From Syntrophus gentianae (GTDB lineage: Bacteria > Desulfobacterota > Syntrophia > Syntrophales > Syntrophaceae): a DNA stretch of 64,000 bases. This document shows, one piece after another, positions 40,824 to 50,910 of this stretch (the stretch's first letter is position 1; every line of letters begins with the position of its first letter). The stretch is taken from positions 1 to 64,000 of the forward strand of contig NZ_FOBS01000016.1 of assembly GCF_900109885.1 (NCBI RefSeq), given 5' to 3'. The notes under the pieces are model-generated. The model had not been told where the DNA came from. It did no database searches and saw nothing but the letters and a program-made list of their open reading frames with translations. The position numbers and the translations under genes are program-made.

Positions 40824-42497
40824 TCAGGCGATCCGGAACTTATGGATCTCTTTCGTCTGCGGATCGATGACGTGAACCGCGCAGGCCATGCAGGGATCGA
40901 ACGAATGGATGGTTCTTATGATTTCCAGAGGTTGATCCAGCTTTGCCAGTTTCGTCCCGACAAGCGATTCCTCGTAGGGCCCGCGCTTGTTCTTCTCATC
41001 CCGGGGCGAACAGTTCCAGGTGGAGGGCACGACGGCCTGATAGTTGGCGATTTTATGATCCTCAATACGGATCCAGTGGCCAAGGGCTCCCCGTGGCGGT
41101 TCCGTCATCCCGCGACCCTGTCCTTCCTTCGGGACGGTGCAGGGCGTCCAGGTCCGGACATCGCCCTTCTTCATGTTGGCCACCAGTTCATTGATCCAGC
41201 CTTCAAGCTGTTCTCCCACGAGACGGGTTTCGATGGCCCGGGCCGCCGTCCTGCCCAGGGTGGAGAAGAGAACGGTGGCGGGAAGACCGGTCGCCTGCAG
41301 GGTGGACTCGACAAGGGGCTTGATCCGTTTGTCGCCCAGCGCGTAACCCACGACCATGCGGGCCAGGGGGCCGACCTCGTAAGGTTCGTCATTGTAGCGG
41401 GGCGCCTTGCACCAGGTATACTTCTCGTTGCCCTTGAGGTGGCCGTTGGCATCGTATCCCGTATACTTGGGAATCGTGGTTTCCTTGTAGGGATGAAGGG
41501 CTTTGTCGCCTTCGTACCAGGAATGGGTGACGCCTTCGGTGATCTTTTCCTCGTCGAGTTTCTGCGGATGGGCCAGATCCCGATTGGTGACCACGCCTCT
41601 GGGGAAGAGGAAGTTGCTGTAGCCGTCGTCGAGGGCGAATCCCCCGTAGGCAAGATAGTTCTTCACCCCGCCCCCGATTCCGGCCAGGCCTTCATCCTTG
41701 TAGTAACGGGCGGCAAGGAGGACATCGGGAATGTAGGCCCGTTCGACGAAATCCGTCACTTCCTTCGCGCGGAAGAGGTATTCTCCCAGCCGGTTCGGGT
41801 TCATCATGTCGAGGACGGAGGTCACGCCGCCCACAACGAGGGATTGCGGATGGGGGTTCTTGCCGCCGAAAATGGCCTGGGCCTGGGCGGCCACCTGGGC
41901 AACCTTGAGGGCGTCCAGATAATGAGACAGAATGACCAGATTGGCCTCCGGAGGCAGTTTGAAGGAAGGATTGCCCCAGTAGGCGTTGGCAAAGGGACCC
42001 AGACGGCCGGACTGGACGAACTTGCTGATCCGCTGCTGGACGGCCTTGTAACCGGTTTCGGAGCAGTTGTACGGATTGTCGTGAACGCTCTTGGCGAGTT
42101 CGACGGCTTTCTTCGGATCGGCGGAAAGGGCGCTGACCACGTCCACCCAGTCCAGTCCGTGGAGATGGTAGAAATGCATGATGTGGTCGCCGAGGAACCA
42201 GATGCCCTGAATCAGATTCCGGATAAGCCGGGCATTGGGTGGCGGCTTGATCCCGAAGGCATCTTCACAGGCCATGATGCTTGCCTCGTAATGTACATAG
42301 GTGCAGACACCGCAGAAACGCTGGACAATAAGCCCTGCATCCCGGGGATCACGGCCTTTCAGGATGGTTTCGATGCCGCGCCACAGGGTAATGCTGCTCC
42401 AGGCGTCCCGGATGACGTTCTGCTCGTCAACTTCAACTTCTATTCTCAGATGTCCCTCGATTCGTGTGATGGGATCAACGACGATTCTCTTTGACAT
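40824..42497 (-). CDS. hyaB: Uptake [NiFe] hydrogenase large subunit
   Basis: A 557-residue catalytic subunit. N-terminal nickel ligands are in RFCGVCTYVH (Cys62, Cys65), preceded by RGIETILKGRDP. C-terminal ligands are in DPCMACAVH (Cys536, Cys539), followed by a 15-residue tail that the HyaD protease would remove after His542. It is a group 1 membrane-bound respiratory enzyme by its gene neighbours. It splits H2 outside the cytoplasmic membrane, exported with the small subunit. Confidence 0.97.
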   Translation of the reverse strand: MSKRIVVDPITRIEGHLRIEVEVDEQNVIRDAWSSITLWRGIETILKGRDPRDAGLIVQRFCGVCTYVHYEASIMACEDAFGIKPPPNARLIRNLIQGIWFLGDHIMHFYHLHGLDWVDVVSALSADPKKAVELAKSVHDNPYNCSETGYKAVQQRISKFVQSGRLGPFANAYWGNPSFKLPPEANLVILSHYLDALKVAQVAAQAQAIFGGKNPHPQSLVVGGVTSVLDMMNPNRLGEYLFRAKEVTDFVERAYIPDVLLAARYYKDEGLAGIGGGVKNYLAYGGFALDDGYSNFLFPRGVVTNRDLAHPQKLDEEKITEGVTHSWYEGDKALHPYKETTIPKYTGYDANGHLKGNEKYTWCKAPRYNDEPYEVGPLARMVVGYALGDKRIKPLVESTLQATGLPATVLFSTLGRTAARAIETRLVGEQLEGWINELVANMKKGDVRTWTPCTVPKEGQGRGMTEPPRGALGHWIRIEDHKIANYQAVVPSTWNCSPRDEKNKRGPYEESLVGTKLAKLDQPLEIIRTIHSFDPCMACAVHVIDPQTKEIHKFRIA

Positions 42498-42518
42498 GAT
42501 TTATCTACCTCCAGGGTT

Positions 42519-43715
42519 CTACTCTTCGGAATGAGCGGGGGTTTCTTTTTTCTCAGAGCCGGCGTGGCGCAGTGCCGTGAATGCTCCGTGCGCGGCAACA
42601 CCTGCGACTGTCAGGGCCGTCAATGCGATACCCACATCATCGACCGTCTTTTCTCCGCCACCGATGGTCGCTGCTTCGAGCGGTTTCTCCAGGGGCGCCA
42701 TCTTATCCCAGAACCCGTTTTCCGTGCAGCCGATGCAGCCATGCCCGGCCATGACCGGCCAGGATATGGCCTGATTGAACCGCAGATGACCGCAGTTGGC
42801 ATAAGTATAGGGCCCTTTGCATCCCACCTTGTAGAGGCACCAGCCTTTCCTGGCGCCTTCATCGCCCCACTCTTCCACGAACTCGCCGGCGTCATAGTGC
42901 GGACGCCGTTCACAGACGTCATGAATGCGCTTGCCGTAGGCCCAGACCGGCCGTCCCTGGGAATCCAGGGGGGGCAGAGCGCCGAACATGAGGTAATAAA
43001 GAAGGGTTCCCACGAAATTGACCGCATTGGGCGGACATCCGGCGATGTTGACGGTGGAGATGCCAAGGGCTTTCCCGGCGCCCACGGCGTCGGTCGGATT
43101 GGGATTTGCCGCGGGGATGCCCCCGTTGACGGCACAGGCCCCGATGGCGATGGTCGCGGCGGCCTTGGAGGTGACTTCCTTGCCGATTTCCAGGCCCGTC
43201 TTGCCTTTCGGTCCGAGGCGCATGTACTGTCCGTTGAGTCCCCGGGGAATCGCCCCCTCGATCACGCAGATGAATTTGCCGGGGAAATCCTGAAGGGCTT
43301 TCTCCAGGCATTGTTCCGCCTGGTCTCCCGCGGCGGCCATGATCGTCTCGTGATACTCGAGGGAAATCGTATCCAGCAGGATACTGGCCACATCGGGATG
43401 CGAAGAGCGAAGCAGGGACTCACTGCAGCCCGTGCATTCCGCAAAATGGAGCCAGACAATCGGCAGACGGCTGAAATTTTCCGCCGCTTTGGCCACCATG
43501 GGTTTGAAGACGGGGGGCAGCATCAGGGCCGCCGTCATGAGCGACGTCCATTTAAGGAAATCCCTTCGGGATACCCCTGATTCCGTGAGCAGGGACTGAA
43601 AATCCTCCCGGGGAGGTGGAAGTTCCCTGTCCAAGCGGTCCATCTGGATCCTGCAGTTTTCCAATAACTCTTGATACTGTTGCTTCACCGTTTTCCTGAA
43701 ATCCGTTTCACCCAT
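42519..43715 (-). CDS. hyaA: Uptake [NiFe] hydrogenase small subunit, Tat-exported
   Basis: A 398-residue Fe-S subunit. A twin-arginine motif SRRDFLKW sits at residues 49-56 after an unusually long n-region, followed by a hydrophobic stretch to AKA. The proximal cluster motif is ECTGCSES (Cys94, Cys97), the standard four-Cys form and not the six-Cys CTCC form of oxygen-tolerant enzymes. Medial and distal cluster Cys follow (GCKGPYTYANCG, GHGCIGCTENGFWD). A C-terminal helix GIALTALTVAGVAAHGAF anchors it to the membrane. It is the first gene of the ten-gene leftward operon, with AAGGGGG before the ATG. Confidence 0.96.
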   Translation of the reverse strand: MGETDFRKTVKQQYQELLENCRIQMDRLDRELPPPREDFQSLLTESGVSRRDFLKWTSLMTAALMLPPVFKPMVAKAAENFSRLPIVWLHFAECTGCSESLLRSSHPDVASILLDTISLEYHETIMAAAGDQAEQCLEKALQDFPGKFICVIEGAIPRGLNGQYMRLGPKGKTGLEIGKEVTSKAAATIAIGACAVNGGIPAANPNPTDAVGAGKALGISTVNIAGCPPNAVNFVGTLLYYLMFGALPPLDSQGRPVWAYGKRIHDVCERRPHYDAGEFVEEWGDEGARKGWCLYKVGCKGPYTYANCGHLRFNQAISWPVMAGHGCIGCTENGFWDKMAPLEKPLEAATIGGGEKTVDDVGIALTALTVAGVAAHGAFTALRHAGSEKKETPAHSEE

Positions 43716-43897
43716 AAAACCCCCTTATTTAGAGATAGAAAAATATGACGGACTTTCCATATGACTTTTTCCCTGGGGAAAACTCCCGAAGAAACGCATT
43801 CGGCAGGTTCCAAGAGAAACCATCGACTCGGACGATGAATGGCATACCCCCCAACACTATTTGCTTTATTACCTGAACAACCTTTTCGGGTTTCCAG

Positions 43898-43917
43898 TTA
43901 TGCCATTTAGGGCATAA
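43898..43917. promoter_or_regulatory. Inverted repeat upstream of the hydrogenase operon
   Basis: TTATGCC (43898-43904), six-base spacer, GGCATAA (43911-43917), about 180 bases ahead of the hyaA start. Placed in the promoter region, it may be an operator. The factor is not known. Confidence 0.45.
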
Positions 43918-43935
43918 AATCAAGAGGCACTTTTA

Positions 43936-43949
43936 TGTTATTTGTAACA
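43936..43949. promoter_or_regulatory. TGTTA-N4-TAACA dyad upstream of the hydrogenase operon
   Basis: TGTTATTTGTAACA is a 5+5 dyad with a four-base spacer, the geometry of CRP/FNR-family sites, about 220 bases upstream of hyaA. The half-site is not the standard FNR TTGAT, so assignment to that family is tentative. Confidence 0.4.
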
Positions 43950-44291
43950 CTAGAAGCCGGGAAAGTGGGTTAAAATTCGACTCTCTTCGGCTTCCGACTT
44001 TGCGGAAAGTCATGACTCAGAAAAATGTTGACCAGAATATCCCCTAATGAGATAAGACCGGCTGAAAAAGAATCTGGAAAGCCAAAAATGTTTTCCAAAG
44101 AACTTGAGGAAATCGAGTTATGCGGATAAGCTCACGGAACGGTTTGAGAAGAGAGCACGCCCTATGGACGGAAATTGAAGAGCGCCGAAAAAGCGCATTT
44201 GAAAGAAGGCCATGCCACCCCCGCAGACTTGCTGGATGGGGGATTCGGAACGTCCACTCCCTTCCGGAAAGTGGACCGTTCCGACCCGTAT

Positions 44292-44367
44292 TGGCTCCCC
44301 AGCGCGGACTCGAACCACGGACCCGATGGTTAACAGCCATCTGCTCTACCGACTGAGCTACTGAGGA
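44292..44367 (-). tRNA. tRNA-Asn (anticodon GTT)
   Basis: Read leftward from 44367: acceptor arm TCCTCAG pairs with CTGGGGA. The D-arm is GCTCAGTCGGTAGAGC, the anticodon stem-loop is GATGG-CTGTTAA-CCATC with anticodon GTT, the T-arm is GGTTCGAGTCC, discriminator G, and an encoded CCA (44292-44294). All expected stems pair. Confidence 0.97.
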
Positions 44368-44526
44368 ATGAGCGTAGAATAATTTGAGGTGCGTTCATAA
44401 TATAAGATCCTATGAATGTCAACCTTTAAGAAGAGGAGACGTTTAAAGAGTTTTGCCGATGCATTTAAGCAGGAAGCATCAGCATTTTTTCATAAAGAAA
44501 TTTTACTCGCAGGAGGATAGATTTAA

Positions 44527-44697
44527 ATGGATAAATATTTTTGTACCGGATGTGGATACATTTATGATCCAAGATTGGGCGATCCCGACAACGGAGTTCC
44601 TCGAGGAACACCCTTCGAAGAACTCCCGGAAGACTGGAGGTGCCCGATCTGCACGGCTCCGGAGTCGAAGTTCCTTCCCGACCATTATGAAGAATAG
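44527..44697 (+). CDS. Rubredoxin
   Basis: A 56-residue rubredoxin: [32 protein letters not shown] and [12 protein letters not shown]. Cys6/Cys9 and Cys39/Cys42 bind a single iron. It is a cytoplasmic one-electron carrier used by anaerobes in oxygen and superoxide defence and with some oxidoreductases. AGGAGG lies about ten bases before the ATG. The next gene starts 25 bases downstream on the same strand. Confidence 0.96.
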   Translation: MDKYFCTGCGYIYDPRLGDPDNGVPRGTPFEELPEDWRCPICTAPESKFLPDHYEE

Positions 44698-44722
44698 CGA
44701 AGATTGAAATAGGTATTCAGGA

Positions 44723-45130
44723 ATGAGATTTCTCATCAAGTGGCTCATTTTAACCCTGTCCGTTCTTCTGGTGGCTTATCTGCTGGAAGGGATCAAGGTC
44801 AGCGGATTTTTTTCCGCCTTGATGGCCGCGGCGATGCTCGGCTTCCTCAACGTCTTTTTCCGGCCGATACTTCTTGTGCTGACCCTGCCTGTCAATCTTC
44901 TTTCTTTGGGCCTGTTCACCTTTCTGATTAATGCCCTGATCCTCAAGATGGCTTCGGGCGTCATCTCCGGTTTCGAGGTTCAGGGATTCTGGACGGCCGT
45001 CTTCGGCGCCCTGCTGATCAGTATCGTCAACGGGCTTCTGAATGCTTTTCTAAGCAAGGGAAATAACGAGGGAGGTGGCGGCGGGAACTTCATCGACTTG
45101 AGAAAACGGGGCAGGGATCGTTGGGCATGA
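44723..45130 (+). CDS. Phage-holin-like four-helix membrane protein (PF04020 type)
   Basis: A 135-residue membrane protein with four hydrophobic segments ([80 protein letters not shown]). The motif [23 protein letters not shown] is the hallmark of this family. It ends in a Gly-rich, basic cytoplasmic tail. Function is unknown despite the holin-superfamily name. Its stop overlaps the mutS start by four bases. Confidence 0.87.
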   Translation: MRFLIKWLILTLSVLLVAYLLEGIKVSGFFSALMAAAMLGFLNVFFRPILLVLTLPVNLLSLGLFTFLINALILKMASGVISGFEVQGFWTAVFGALLISIVNGLLNAFLSKGNNEGGGGGNFIDLRKRGRDRWA

Positions 45131-47781
45131 ACAGTTCCATGGAAATGACCCCTTTGACCCCGGCGATGAAGCAGTATGTGGAGGTGAAGAACCAGCATTC
45201 GGACTGCATCGTCCTTTTCCGCATGGGGGATTTTTACGAAATCTTTTTTGAAGACGCCGTAGTCGCTTCGAAAATTCTGGAGATCACCCTCACCTCGAGA
45301 AACAAGGGAAAAGAGGACAGCGTCCCTCTCTGCGGCTTTCCCTATCATGCCGTGTCCACTTATATCCCGAAGCTGATTGAAAAGGGATTCAAGGTGGCGA
45401 TCTGCGAACAGATCGAAGATCCAAAACTGGCCAAAGGGGTCGTTAAGCGGGAGGTCGTCCGGATTGTCACCCCCGGCCTGGTTGTGGATGCCGAGAATCT
45501 CAACGCCAAGGAAAATAACTTTCTGGCGGCGGTTTATCCTTTGGACGCTTCCATCGGATTGGCCTTTCTCGATATTTCCACTGGAGAATTCCGGGTCAGC
45601 GATTTCCACGATGCCCAGTTTTTCGAGGCGGAGATGGCGTCCCTGGAATTCCGGGAGATCCTTCTTCCCCATGGTCTTCGGAGAGACGGCTTTCTTCGGG
45701 CCTTTGCCGGGAGAGAAGATCTCTGTCGTCTTGATGAACTTCCCTCCGATTATTTTGACCGGGAAGAGGCCTGGAGGCGCCTGCAGGCCGCCGTTCCGGG
45801 GGAAAACCTTGAGAGATCGGGGCTGAAAGACCATCCAGCGGTGATTGGAGCGGCGGGCGCAATTCTTCGTTACGTGGAGGAAACCCAGAAGAATACCCTC
45901 AGGCATATCCATCGGCTGCAGTGGTACTCCACGGCCGATTATCTCCTTCTTGACGAAACGGCGAAGCGGAATCTCGAACTCTTCAAAACGATTTCGGATA
46001 ACCGGTCCTCCGGTTCCCTCTTTTCTATTCTCGATGAAACCCTGACCGCCATGGGGGGGCGACGCCTCCGCTGGTGGCTCAACTACCCGCTGGTCGATCC
46101 GGAAAAAATCCGGGAAAGGCTGGCTGCCGTCGCGGAAGTCCGCGAAAATCATCTGTTCCGGGAGAATCTGCGTCAGATCCTGTCCAAGGTTTACGACATG
46201 GAACGCCTGGCGGGAAGAATTGCCCTGGGAGTCGCCAATGGCCGCGATCTGGTCGCCCTGAAGAATTCCCTGAAAAAGCTTCCGGATCTCAAAAACCTCC
46301 TCGCCGACAAGACGTCTCTTCTCCTGAAAAAAATCCATCAGGGCATGAATGAACTGCCCGATCTCCATGACCTTCTGGAAAGGGCGATTACGGACTCCCC
46401 CCCGATGACGCTTCGGGAAGGGGGAATCATCAAGGAGGGATATGACGAGGAAAGGGACCGCCTGTTCTCCCTGACGAGGGATGGCCGGCAGTGGATTGCT
46501 GCGCTCGAGGAGAAGGAGCGGAAGCGGACGGGTATTTCCTCCCTCAAGGTGGGCTATAATAATGTCTTCGGGTATTATATCGAGATTTCCAAGGCCAACG
46601 CGGCAAATGCGCCGGAAGATTATGTGAGGAAGCAGACACTCGTCAACGCGGAGCGTTACATCAACCAGGAACTCAAGGAGTATGAGACGACCGTTCTGAA
46701 TGCGGAGTCGCGATGCCGGGAACGGGAATATGATCTCTTCGTTGCGATTCGGGAGACGGCGGCGGCGGAAATTCCACGGATTCAGGAAACCGCATCCTGG
46801 CTGGCTTCTCTGGATACCCTGGCCTCGCTGGCAGAGGTTGCCGAGAAGTATGGCTTCTGCTGCCCTTCCGTGGACCGGGAAGACCGGATCGAGATTGATG
46901 TGGGAAGGCATCCTGTGGTCGAGCGGATGCCGCTCAAGGATGGTTTCGTCCCCAACGATGTCGTCCTGGATACGGACGAGAACCGGTTCCTCGTGATCAC
47001 CGGGCCGAATATGGCAGGAAAATCCACCTACATCCGCCAGGTGGCGCTGATCGTCCTGCTGGCGCAGATGGGGAGTTTCGTACCGGCTTCCCGGGCCCGG
47101 ATCGGCGTGGTGGATCGGATTTTCACGCGAATCGGCGCAGCGGACAGCCTGGTCCGGGGGCAGAGCACCTTCATGGTGGAAATGAATGAGGTCGCCCAGA
47201 TCCTTCGTCATGCCACGAACCGCAGTCTGGTGATTCTGGACGAAGTCGGGCGGGGGACCAGCACCTTCGACGGTCTCAGCATTGCCTGGGCCGTGGCGGA
47301 ATATCTCCACGACAGAAAATGCATCGGGGCCCGCACGCTCTTTGCGACCCATTACCATCAGCTCACCGAACTGGCCATCGCCGGAACGGGATTCAAGAAT
47401 TTCAATATCGCCGTCAAGGAATGGGGCGACCGGATCATCTTTTTAAGAAAGATTGTTCCCGGAGGAACGAACCGGAGTTACGGGATCCAGGTCGCCCGCA
47501 TTGCCGGAGTCCCGGAAGAGGTGATCAGCCGTGCCCGGGAAATCCTGGATAATCTTGAAACAGGGGAAATGGATGAAGTGGGTATGCCGAAAATTGCCCG
47601 GAGCAGGAAAAGGAAGGTCCGCAACCCCGGGCAGTTGAATCTTTTCATGAGTGAAAGGGAAAGGATCGTCGAAGAACTTTCTGTATTGAACCTCTCCTCC
47701 CTGGCGCCGCAGGAGGCCCTTCGCCAGCTTCAAAGCTGGCAGGAGCGGCTCAAGGAGAACGGAGGAACTGGAATTACTTGA
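45127..47781 (+). CDS. mutS: DNA mismatch repair protein MutS
   Basis: An 884-residue MutS. The mismatch-binding Phe-X-Glu is in [16 protein letters not shown], the connector, lever and clamp domains follow, and the ATPase has Walker [15 protein letters not shown] (about 626-633), Walker [17 protein letters not shown] and [11 protein letters not shown]. It recognises mispairs and recruits MutL. The ATG at 45127 overlaps the membrane-protein stop; a TTG at 45121 is an alternative. Its 3' end overlaps the convergent gene by eight bases. Confidence 0.97.
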   Translation: MNSSMEMTPLTPAMKQYVEVKNQHSDCIVLFRMGDFYEIFFEDAVVASKILEITLTSRNKGKEDSVPLCGFPYHAVSTYIPKLIEKGFKVAICEQIEDPKLAKGVVKREVVRIVTPGLVVDAENLNAKENNFLAAVYPLDASIGLAFLDISTGEFRVSDFHDAQFFEAEMASLEFREILLPHGLRRDGFLRAFAGREDLCRLDELPSDYFDREEAWRRLQAAVPGENLERSGLKDHPAVIGAAGAILRYVEETQKNTLRHIHRLQWYSTADYLLLDETAKRNLELFKTISDNRSSGSLFSILDETLTAMGGRRLRWWLNYPLVDPEKIRERLAAVAEVRENHLFRENLRQILSKVYDMERLAGRIALGVANGRDLVALKNSLKKLPDLKNLLADKTSLLLKKIHQGMNELPDLHDLLERAITDSPPMTLREGGIIKEGYDEERDRLFSLTRDGRQWIAALEEKERKRTGISSLKVGYNNVFGYYIEISKANAANAPEDYVRKQTLVNAERYINQELKEYETTVLNAESRCREREYDLFVAIRETAAAEIPRIQETASWLASLDTLASLAEVAEKYGFCCPSVDREDRIEIDVGRHPVVERMPLKDGFVPNDVVLDTDENRFLVITGPNMAGKSTYIRQVALIVLLAQMGSFVPASRARIGVVDRIFTRIGAADSLVRGQSTFMVEMNEVAQILRHATNRSLVILDEVGRGTSTFDGLSIAWAVAEYLHDRKCIGARTLFATHYHQLTELAIAGTGFKNFNIAVKEWGDRIIFLRKIVPGGTNRSYGIQVARIAGVPEEVISRAREILDNLETGEMDEVGMPKIARSRKRKVRNPGQLNLFMSERERIVEELSVLNLSSLAPQEALRQLQSWQERLKENGGTGIT

Positions 47782-50065
47782 TGCAGACCCGACGGACCTG
47801 TTTGAAATCGGTCAGCCCCTGAATCGCTTTCTGGAGGCCGTCCTGAAGCAGGGTCGTCATTCCTTCCGATACGGACGCATTCCTCAAGGTTTCAATATCG
47901 GCGTGTTTCTGGATCAGCCGCTTGATTCCATCGGAACCGATCAGCAGTTCGTGGATACCCATTCGACCCTTGTATCCGGTCCGATCGCAGGCATCACAAC
48001 CCTTGGGGCGATACAGGGTGAAATCATCCGTGTAGGGAACATTGAGTTTGGAAAAAGCTTCCAATCCGTAACTTTCAGCCAGATCGTCGTATTCCCTCTG
48101 AGTGGGATGATAGGCTTCCTTGCATTTTTTGCATAGGGTCCTGACCAGTCGCTGAGCCAGGATGCCCAGCAGGGCGTCGGCGAAATTGAGCGGATCGATA
48201 CCCATGTCGAGCAACCGGGTGATCGTTTCCGGGGCGCTGTTGGTATGCAGGGTGCTGAAGACGAGGTGGCCGGTCAGGGAGGCTTCAACACCGGTTTTGG
48301 CTGTTTCAAAATCTCTCATTTCCCCGACCATGATCACGTCCGGGTCGGCACGGAGGAAGGCGCGCATGGCCGCGGCGAAATCAAAGCCGATCTTCGGCTG
48401 GACCTGTACCTGCCGCAGTCCGTACTGGGTAATTTCAACGGGGTCCTCTGCCGTCCAGATCTTACGATCCGGGGTATTGATGTGGTGAAGGGCCGCATGG
48501 AGGGTGGTCGTCTTACCCGATCCCGTGGGGCCGACAACGAGGATCATGCCATAGGGCTTTTCCAGGATCTTGAGCATTTCCAAATAATTACGTTCCAGCA
48601 TTCCCATGGCTTCAAGGGGCATCGTTTCCCCTTTGGCGAGGATACGCATGACGACGTCTTCCACACCGCCCTGTGTCGGGATCGTGGCCACACGGAGTTC
48701 AATCTCTTCGCCATTTGAATTCCGGAATTTAATCTTCCCGTCCTGGGGAATTCGTTTGACGGTAATGTCCAGGTTGGACATGATCTTGATCCGCGATACC
48801 AGTCCCGCCCGATAACTGAAGGGAACCGTCTGATAAAGACCGCAGTCGCCATCAATGCGGAAACGGATCTCCACGTTTTTTTTGCCGATGTTCGGTTCGA
48901 CATGAATATCGGAAGAGCGCCGGATATAGGCATCATTGATGATCTTGTTCACCAGCTGCATGATCACGCTGTCCGATTCGGTGACGACTTCCCCGTCTTC
49001 TTCAGATGTATCTTCCTCGTCGTCCAGTTTGCCGAGCAGTTCCGCAAAGGAAGATTCATTGGCTGGCGTCTGGAAAAAATAGTTGATGTATTTAATGATA
49101 TCTTCCGGAAAGGAGACATCGTATTTTACGGCCTTGGTCTTTAAAAGGCTTTCAATCATGTCCCGTTTCAGGATGTTATTCGGGTCATCGACGATGACCT
49201 GGATGTTTCCGTCTATTTTGTTGAGAGGAACCCATAATTCCCGGAGCAGGTATTCCCTTTTGAGGTTTTTCAGCAAATCGCCCGGGATGGGAAATTTGTC
49301 ATCGAACTTGATGAATTGGCATCGATAGAATTCCTCCAGCGATTTCCCGATGTCCTCCTTGGAAATGCCGAATTTGTTCATGAGGAAGGTTTCCACCGGT
49401 GTTTTCTGTTCCCGGGACTCTTCCCATGAATTGTCCAGTTCCTCCTCTTTCAGAAGATCCCTGCTGATCAGGTAGTCGAAGCGGGTTTTCCTCCGCCGGG
49501 CATAACGCTCCTGATTATAAAAAGCAACGCCCAGAACTTCGGCGATTTCCTGAACGAAGCCTTCTTCCTCTTCGGTAAAATTGCCCTTTCCCTTCTTGTT
49601 CAGGATCTGAATGACACCGGCAAGATTCCCGCTGTGAAAAATGGGAGAACAAAGGATCTGCCGAGTCCGAAAGCCGGTCTTCTTGTCCCAGCTCACGTCG
49701 AAGCTCAGCTCGGGGTCGATTCTTCTCAGTTCCAAGGAATCATAGGCATCGGCGATGTTGACGGTTTTCCCATTATTGGCGACATAACCGGAGATGCTTT
49801 TATTGTTGATGGGCACACGAATTTCCCGGATCTGGGCGCCGGCGAGCAGAAGGGAATAGATCTGGTTTTTTAAACGATCAACGACGTAAATCGTTATGGA
49901 AAAAGCATCAAAGAGGTTCAAAATGGATTCTTTGAGGTCAACAAGAATCTGTTTGATGTTTTGAGCTGCATGAATCTGATTGGTGATGTCCTGCATTTTT
50001 TTGCGCAGGAGCAGTTTTTTTTCAAGTTCGGAGATTTGAGAATTTTTCGTCAGGGCTTCCATCAT
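47774..50065 (-). CDS. GspE/PilB-family secretion ATPase with N-terminal GAF domain
   Basis: A 763-residue ATPase. A GAF domain occupies about 55-195 ([51 protein letters not shown]). It is followed by a MshEN-like N-terminal region ([18 protein letters not shown]), a GspE-type domain with RSSDIHVEP and Walker [18 protein letters not shown] (about 508-515), [17 protein letters not shown], Walker [18 protein letters not shown], and a zinc-binding [21 protein letters not shown]. Such ATPases power type IV pilus or type II secretion. The GAF fusion suggests control by a small ligand. The start at 50065 (MM) is a choice over 50200. No other pilus genes are nearby. Confidence 0.9.
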   Translation of the reverse strand: MMEALTKNSQISELEKKLLLRKKMQDITNQIHAAQNIKQILVDLKESILNLFDAFSITIYVVDRLKNQIYSLLLAGAQIREIRVPINNKSISGYVANNGKTVNIADAYDSLELRRIDPELSFDVSWDKKTGFRTRQILCSPIFHSGNLAGVIQILNKKGKGNFTEEEEGFVQEIAEVLGVAFYNQERYARRRKTRFDYLISRDLLKEEELDNSWEESREQKTPVETFLMNKFGISKEDIGKSLEEFYRCQFIKFDDKFPIPGDLLKNLKREYLLRELWVPLNKIDGNIQVIVDDPNNILKRDMIESLLKTKAVKYDVSFPEDIIKYINYFFQTPANESSFAELLGKLDDEEDTSEEDGEVVTESDSVIMQLVNKIINDAYIRRSSDIHVEPNIGKKNVEIRFRIDGDCGLYQTVPFSYRAGLVSRIKIMSNLDITVKRIPQDGKIKFRNSNGEEIELRVATIPTQGGVEDVVMRILAKGETMPLEAMGMLERNYLEMLKILEKPYGMILVVGPTGSGKTTTLHAALHHINTPDRKIWTAEDPVEITQYGLRQVQVQPKIGFDFAAAMRAFLRADPDVIMVGEMRDFETAKTGVEASLTGHLVFSTLHTNSAPETITRLLDMGIDPLNFADALLGILAQRLVRTLCKKCKEAYHPTQREYDDLAESYGLEAFSKLNVPYTDDFTLYRPKGCDACDRTGYKGRMGIHELLIGSDGIKRLIQKHADIETLRNASVSEGMTTLLQDGLQKAIQGLTDFKQVRRVCIK

Positions 50066-50182
50066 GATTTTTTTACCACTGTTGTCCGGTTGAAATCTGT
50101 CCGTACGGTTCTTCCCTTGACACTGTCCTGAAAATACCATAGATTGTGGCAACTTTTTCGTTACAGTGGGGTATGACCGGTT

Positions 50183-50809
50183 ATGGCTACAAAAAAACAA
50201 AAGCGTTTAACAGAACTGAAAAACAGAAAAAAGAAAAAAAGTACTCGGAAGCTGATTCTTGCAATTATCGGACTTGCGATTGTTGGTTTCCTGATTTTCT
50301 TTTTTGTGACGCTTTTTAATGTCATCTATCCGCCAATAGGCGGTCGAACGGATGAGAAGGGTTCAAAGGAAAAACAAGCGATAACGCTTTACTTTTCTGA
50401 TGCGAATGAACGTTTCCTTGTTCCGGAAAAACGGTTTGTTCCTAAAAAAGAGAGCCCTGCTCAGCAGGCGGCTGAAATTGTGAAGGCTCTCCTGGAAGGT
50501 TCAAAAACCGGCAAAGTGAATACCTTCCCGCCGAAGGTGATTCTTAAAGACGCAAAAATCGAAAATAATTCGAAAATCTCTGTCAGTTTCAGTAAAAATC
50601 TTGTGCAGGACCACCCGGGTGGAAGCGCCAGTGAAATGGCAACGGTCTATTCGCTGACCAATTCTCTGACTGCCAATATCCCTCAAATCAAGGCCGTAAA
50701 AATTTTAATCGAAGGCCGTGAAGTCGATTCCCTCAAGGGACACATAAGCCTGAAGCAGCCTTTCAGTTTTAATCGAGAATATCTGGCTCAGGATGTAAAA
50801 GTTCAATAA
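50183..50809 (+). CDS. GerMN-domain membrane-anchored protein
   Basis: A 208-residue protein with a Lys-rich cytoplasmic start (KKQKRLTELKNRKKKKSTRK), one membrane helix (LILAIIGLAIVGFLIFFFVT), and an outside GerMN domain (ITLYFSDANERFLVPEKRFV, PAQQAAEIVKALLEGSKTGKV, ISVSFSKNL, LTNSLTANIPQIKAVKILIEG). GerMN was named in spore germination proteins but is common in non-sporulating Proteobacteria, with unknown function. It lies 100 bases before the EF-G gene. Confidence 0.83.
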   Translation: MATKKQKRLTELKNRKKKKSTRKLILAIIGLAIVGFLIFFFVTLFNVIYPPIGGRTDEKGSKEKQAITLYFSDANERFLVPEKRFVPKKESPAQQAAEIVKALLEGSKTGKVNTFPPKVILKDAKIENNSKISVSFSKNLVQDHPGGSASEMATVYSLTNSLTANIPQIKAVKILIEGREVDSLKGHISLKQPFSFNREYLAQDVKVQ

Positions 50810-50910
50810 CCGCTTTCGGTCAGATACGGATAAATTCAAAAGAAATAAATGTTTTCATGATTCTTTCTGCCTGTTGAGGGCAGGAGAGTTATTGAAAGAA
50901 TGGTGCTCCA

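Larger units (their letters stand above)
43716..44291. other. Hydrogenase promoter region, no gene recognised
   Basis: About 576 bp between hyaA and tRNA-Asn. It holds the two dyads at 43898-43917 and 43936-43949. A 64-residue open frame at 43729-43923 (minus strand) lacks homology and sits where the hya leader should be. No sigma-54 GG-N10-GC site was found by eye. Confidence 0.5.

Noticed and set aside
40842-42494. 550-residue open frame on the plus strand over hyaB
   Set aside because: Antisense to the hydrogenase large subunit, which has all expected motifs; the frame shows no recognisable domain.
43729-43923. 64-residue minus-strand frame upstream of hyaA
   Set aside because: No homology; it sits in the likely promoter and leader of the hydrogenase operon.
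44980-47358. 792-residue open frame on the minus strand inside mutS
   Set aside because: It is an antisense shadow of a G+C-rich gene; no family motifs, whereas the plus strand is a complete MutS.
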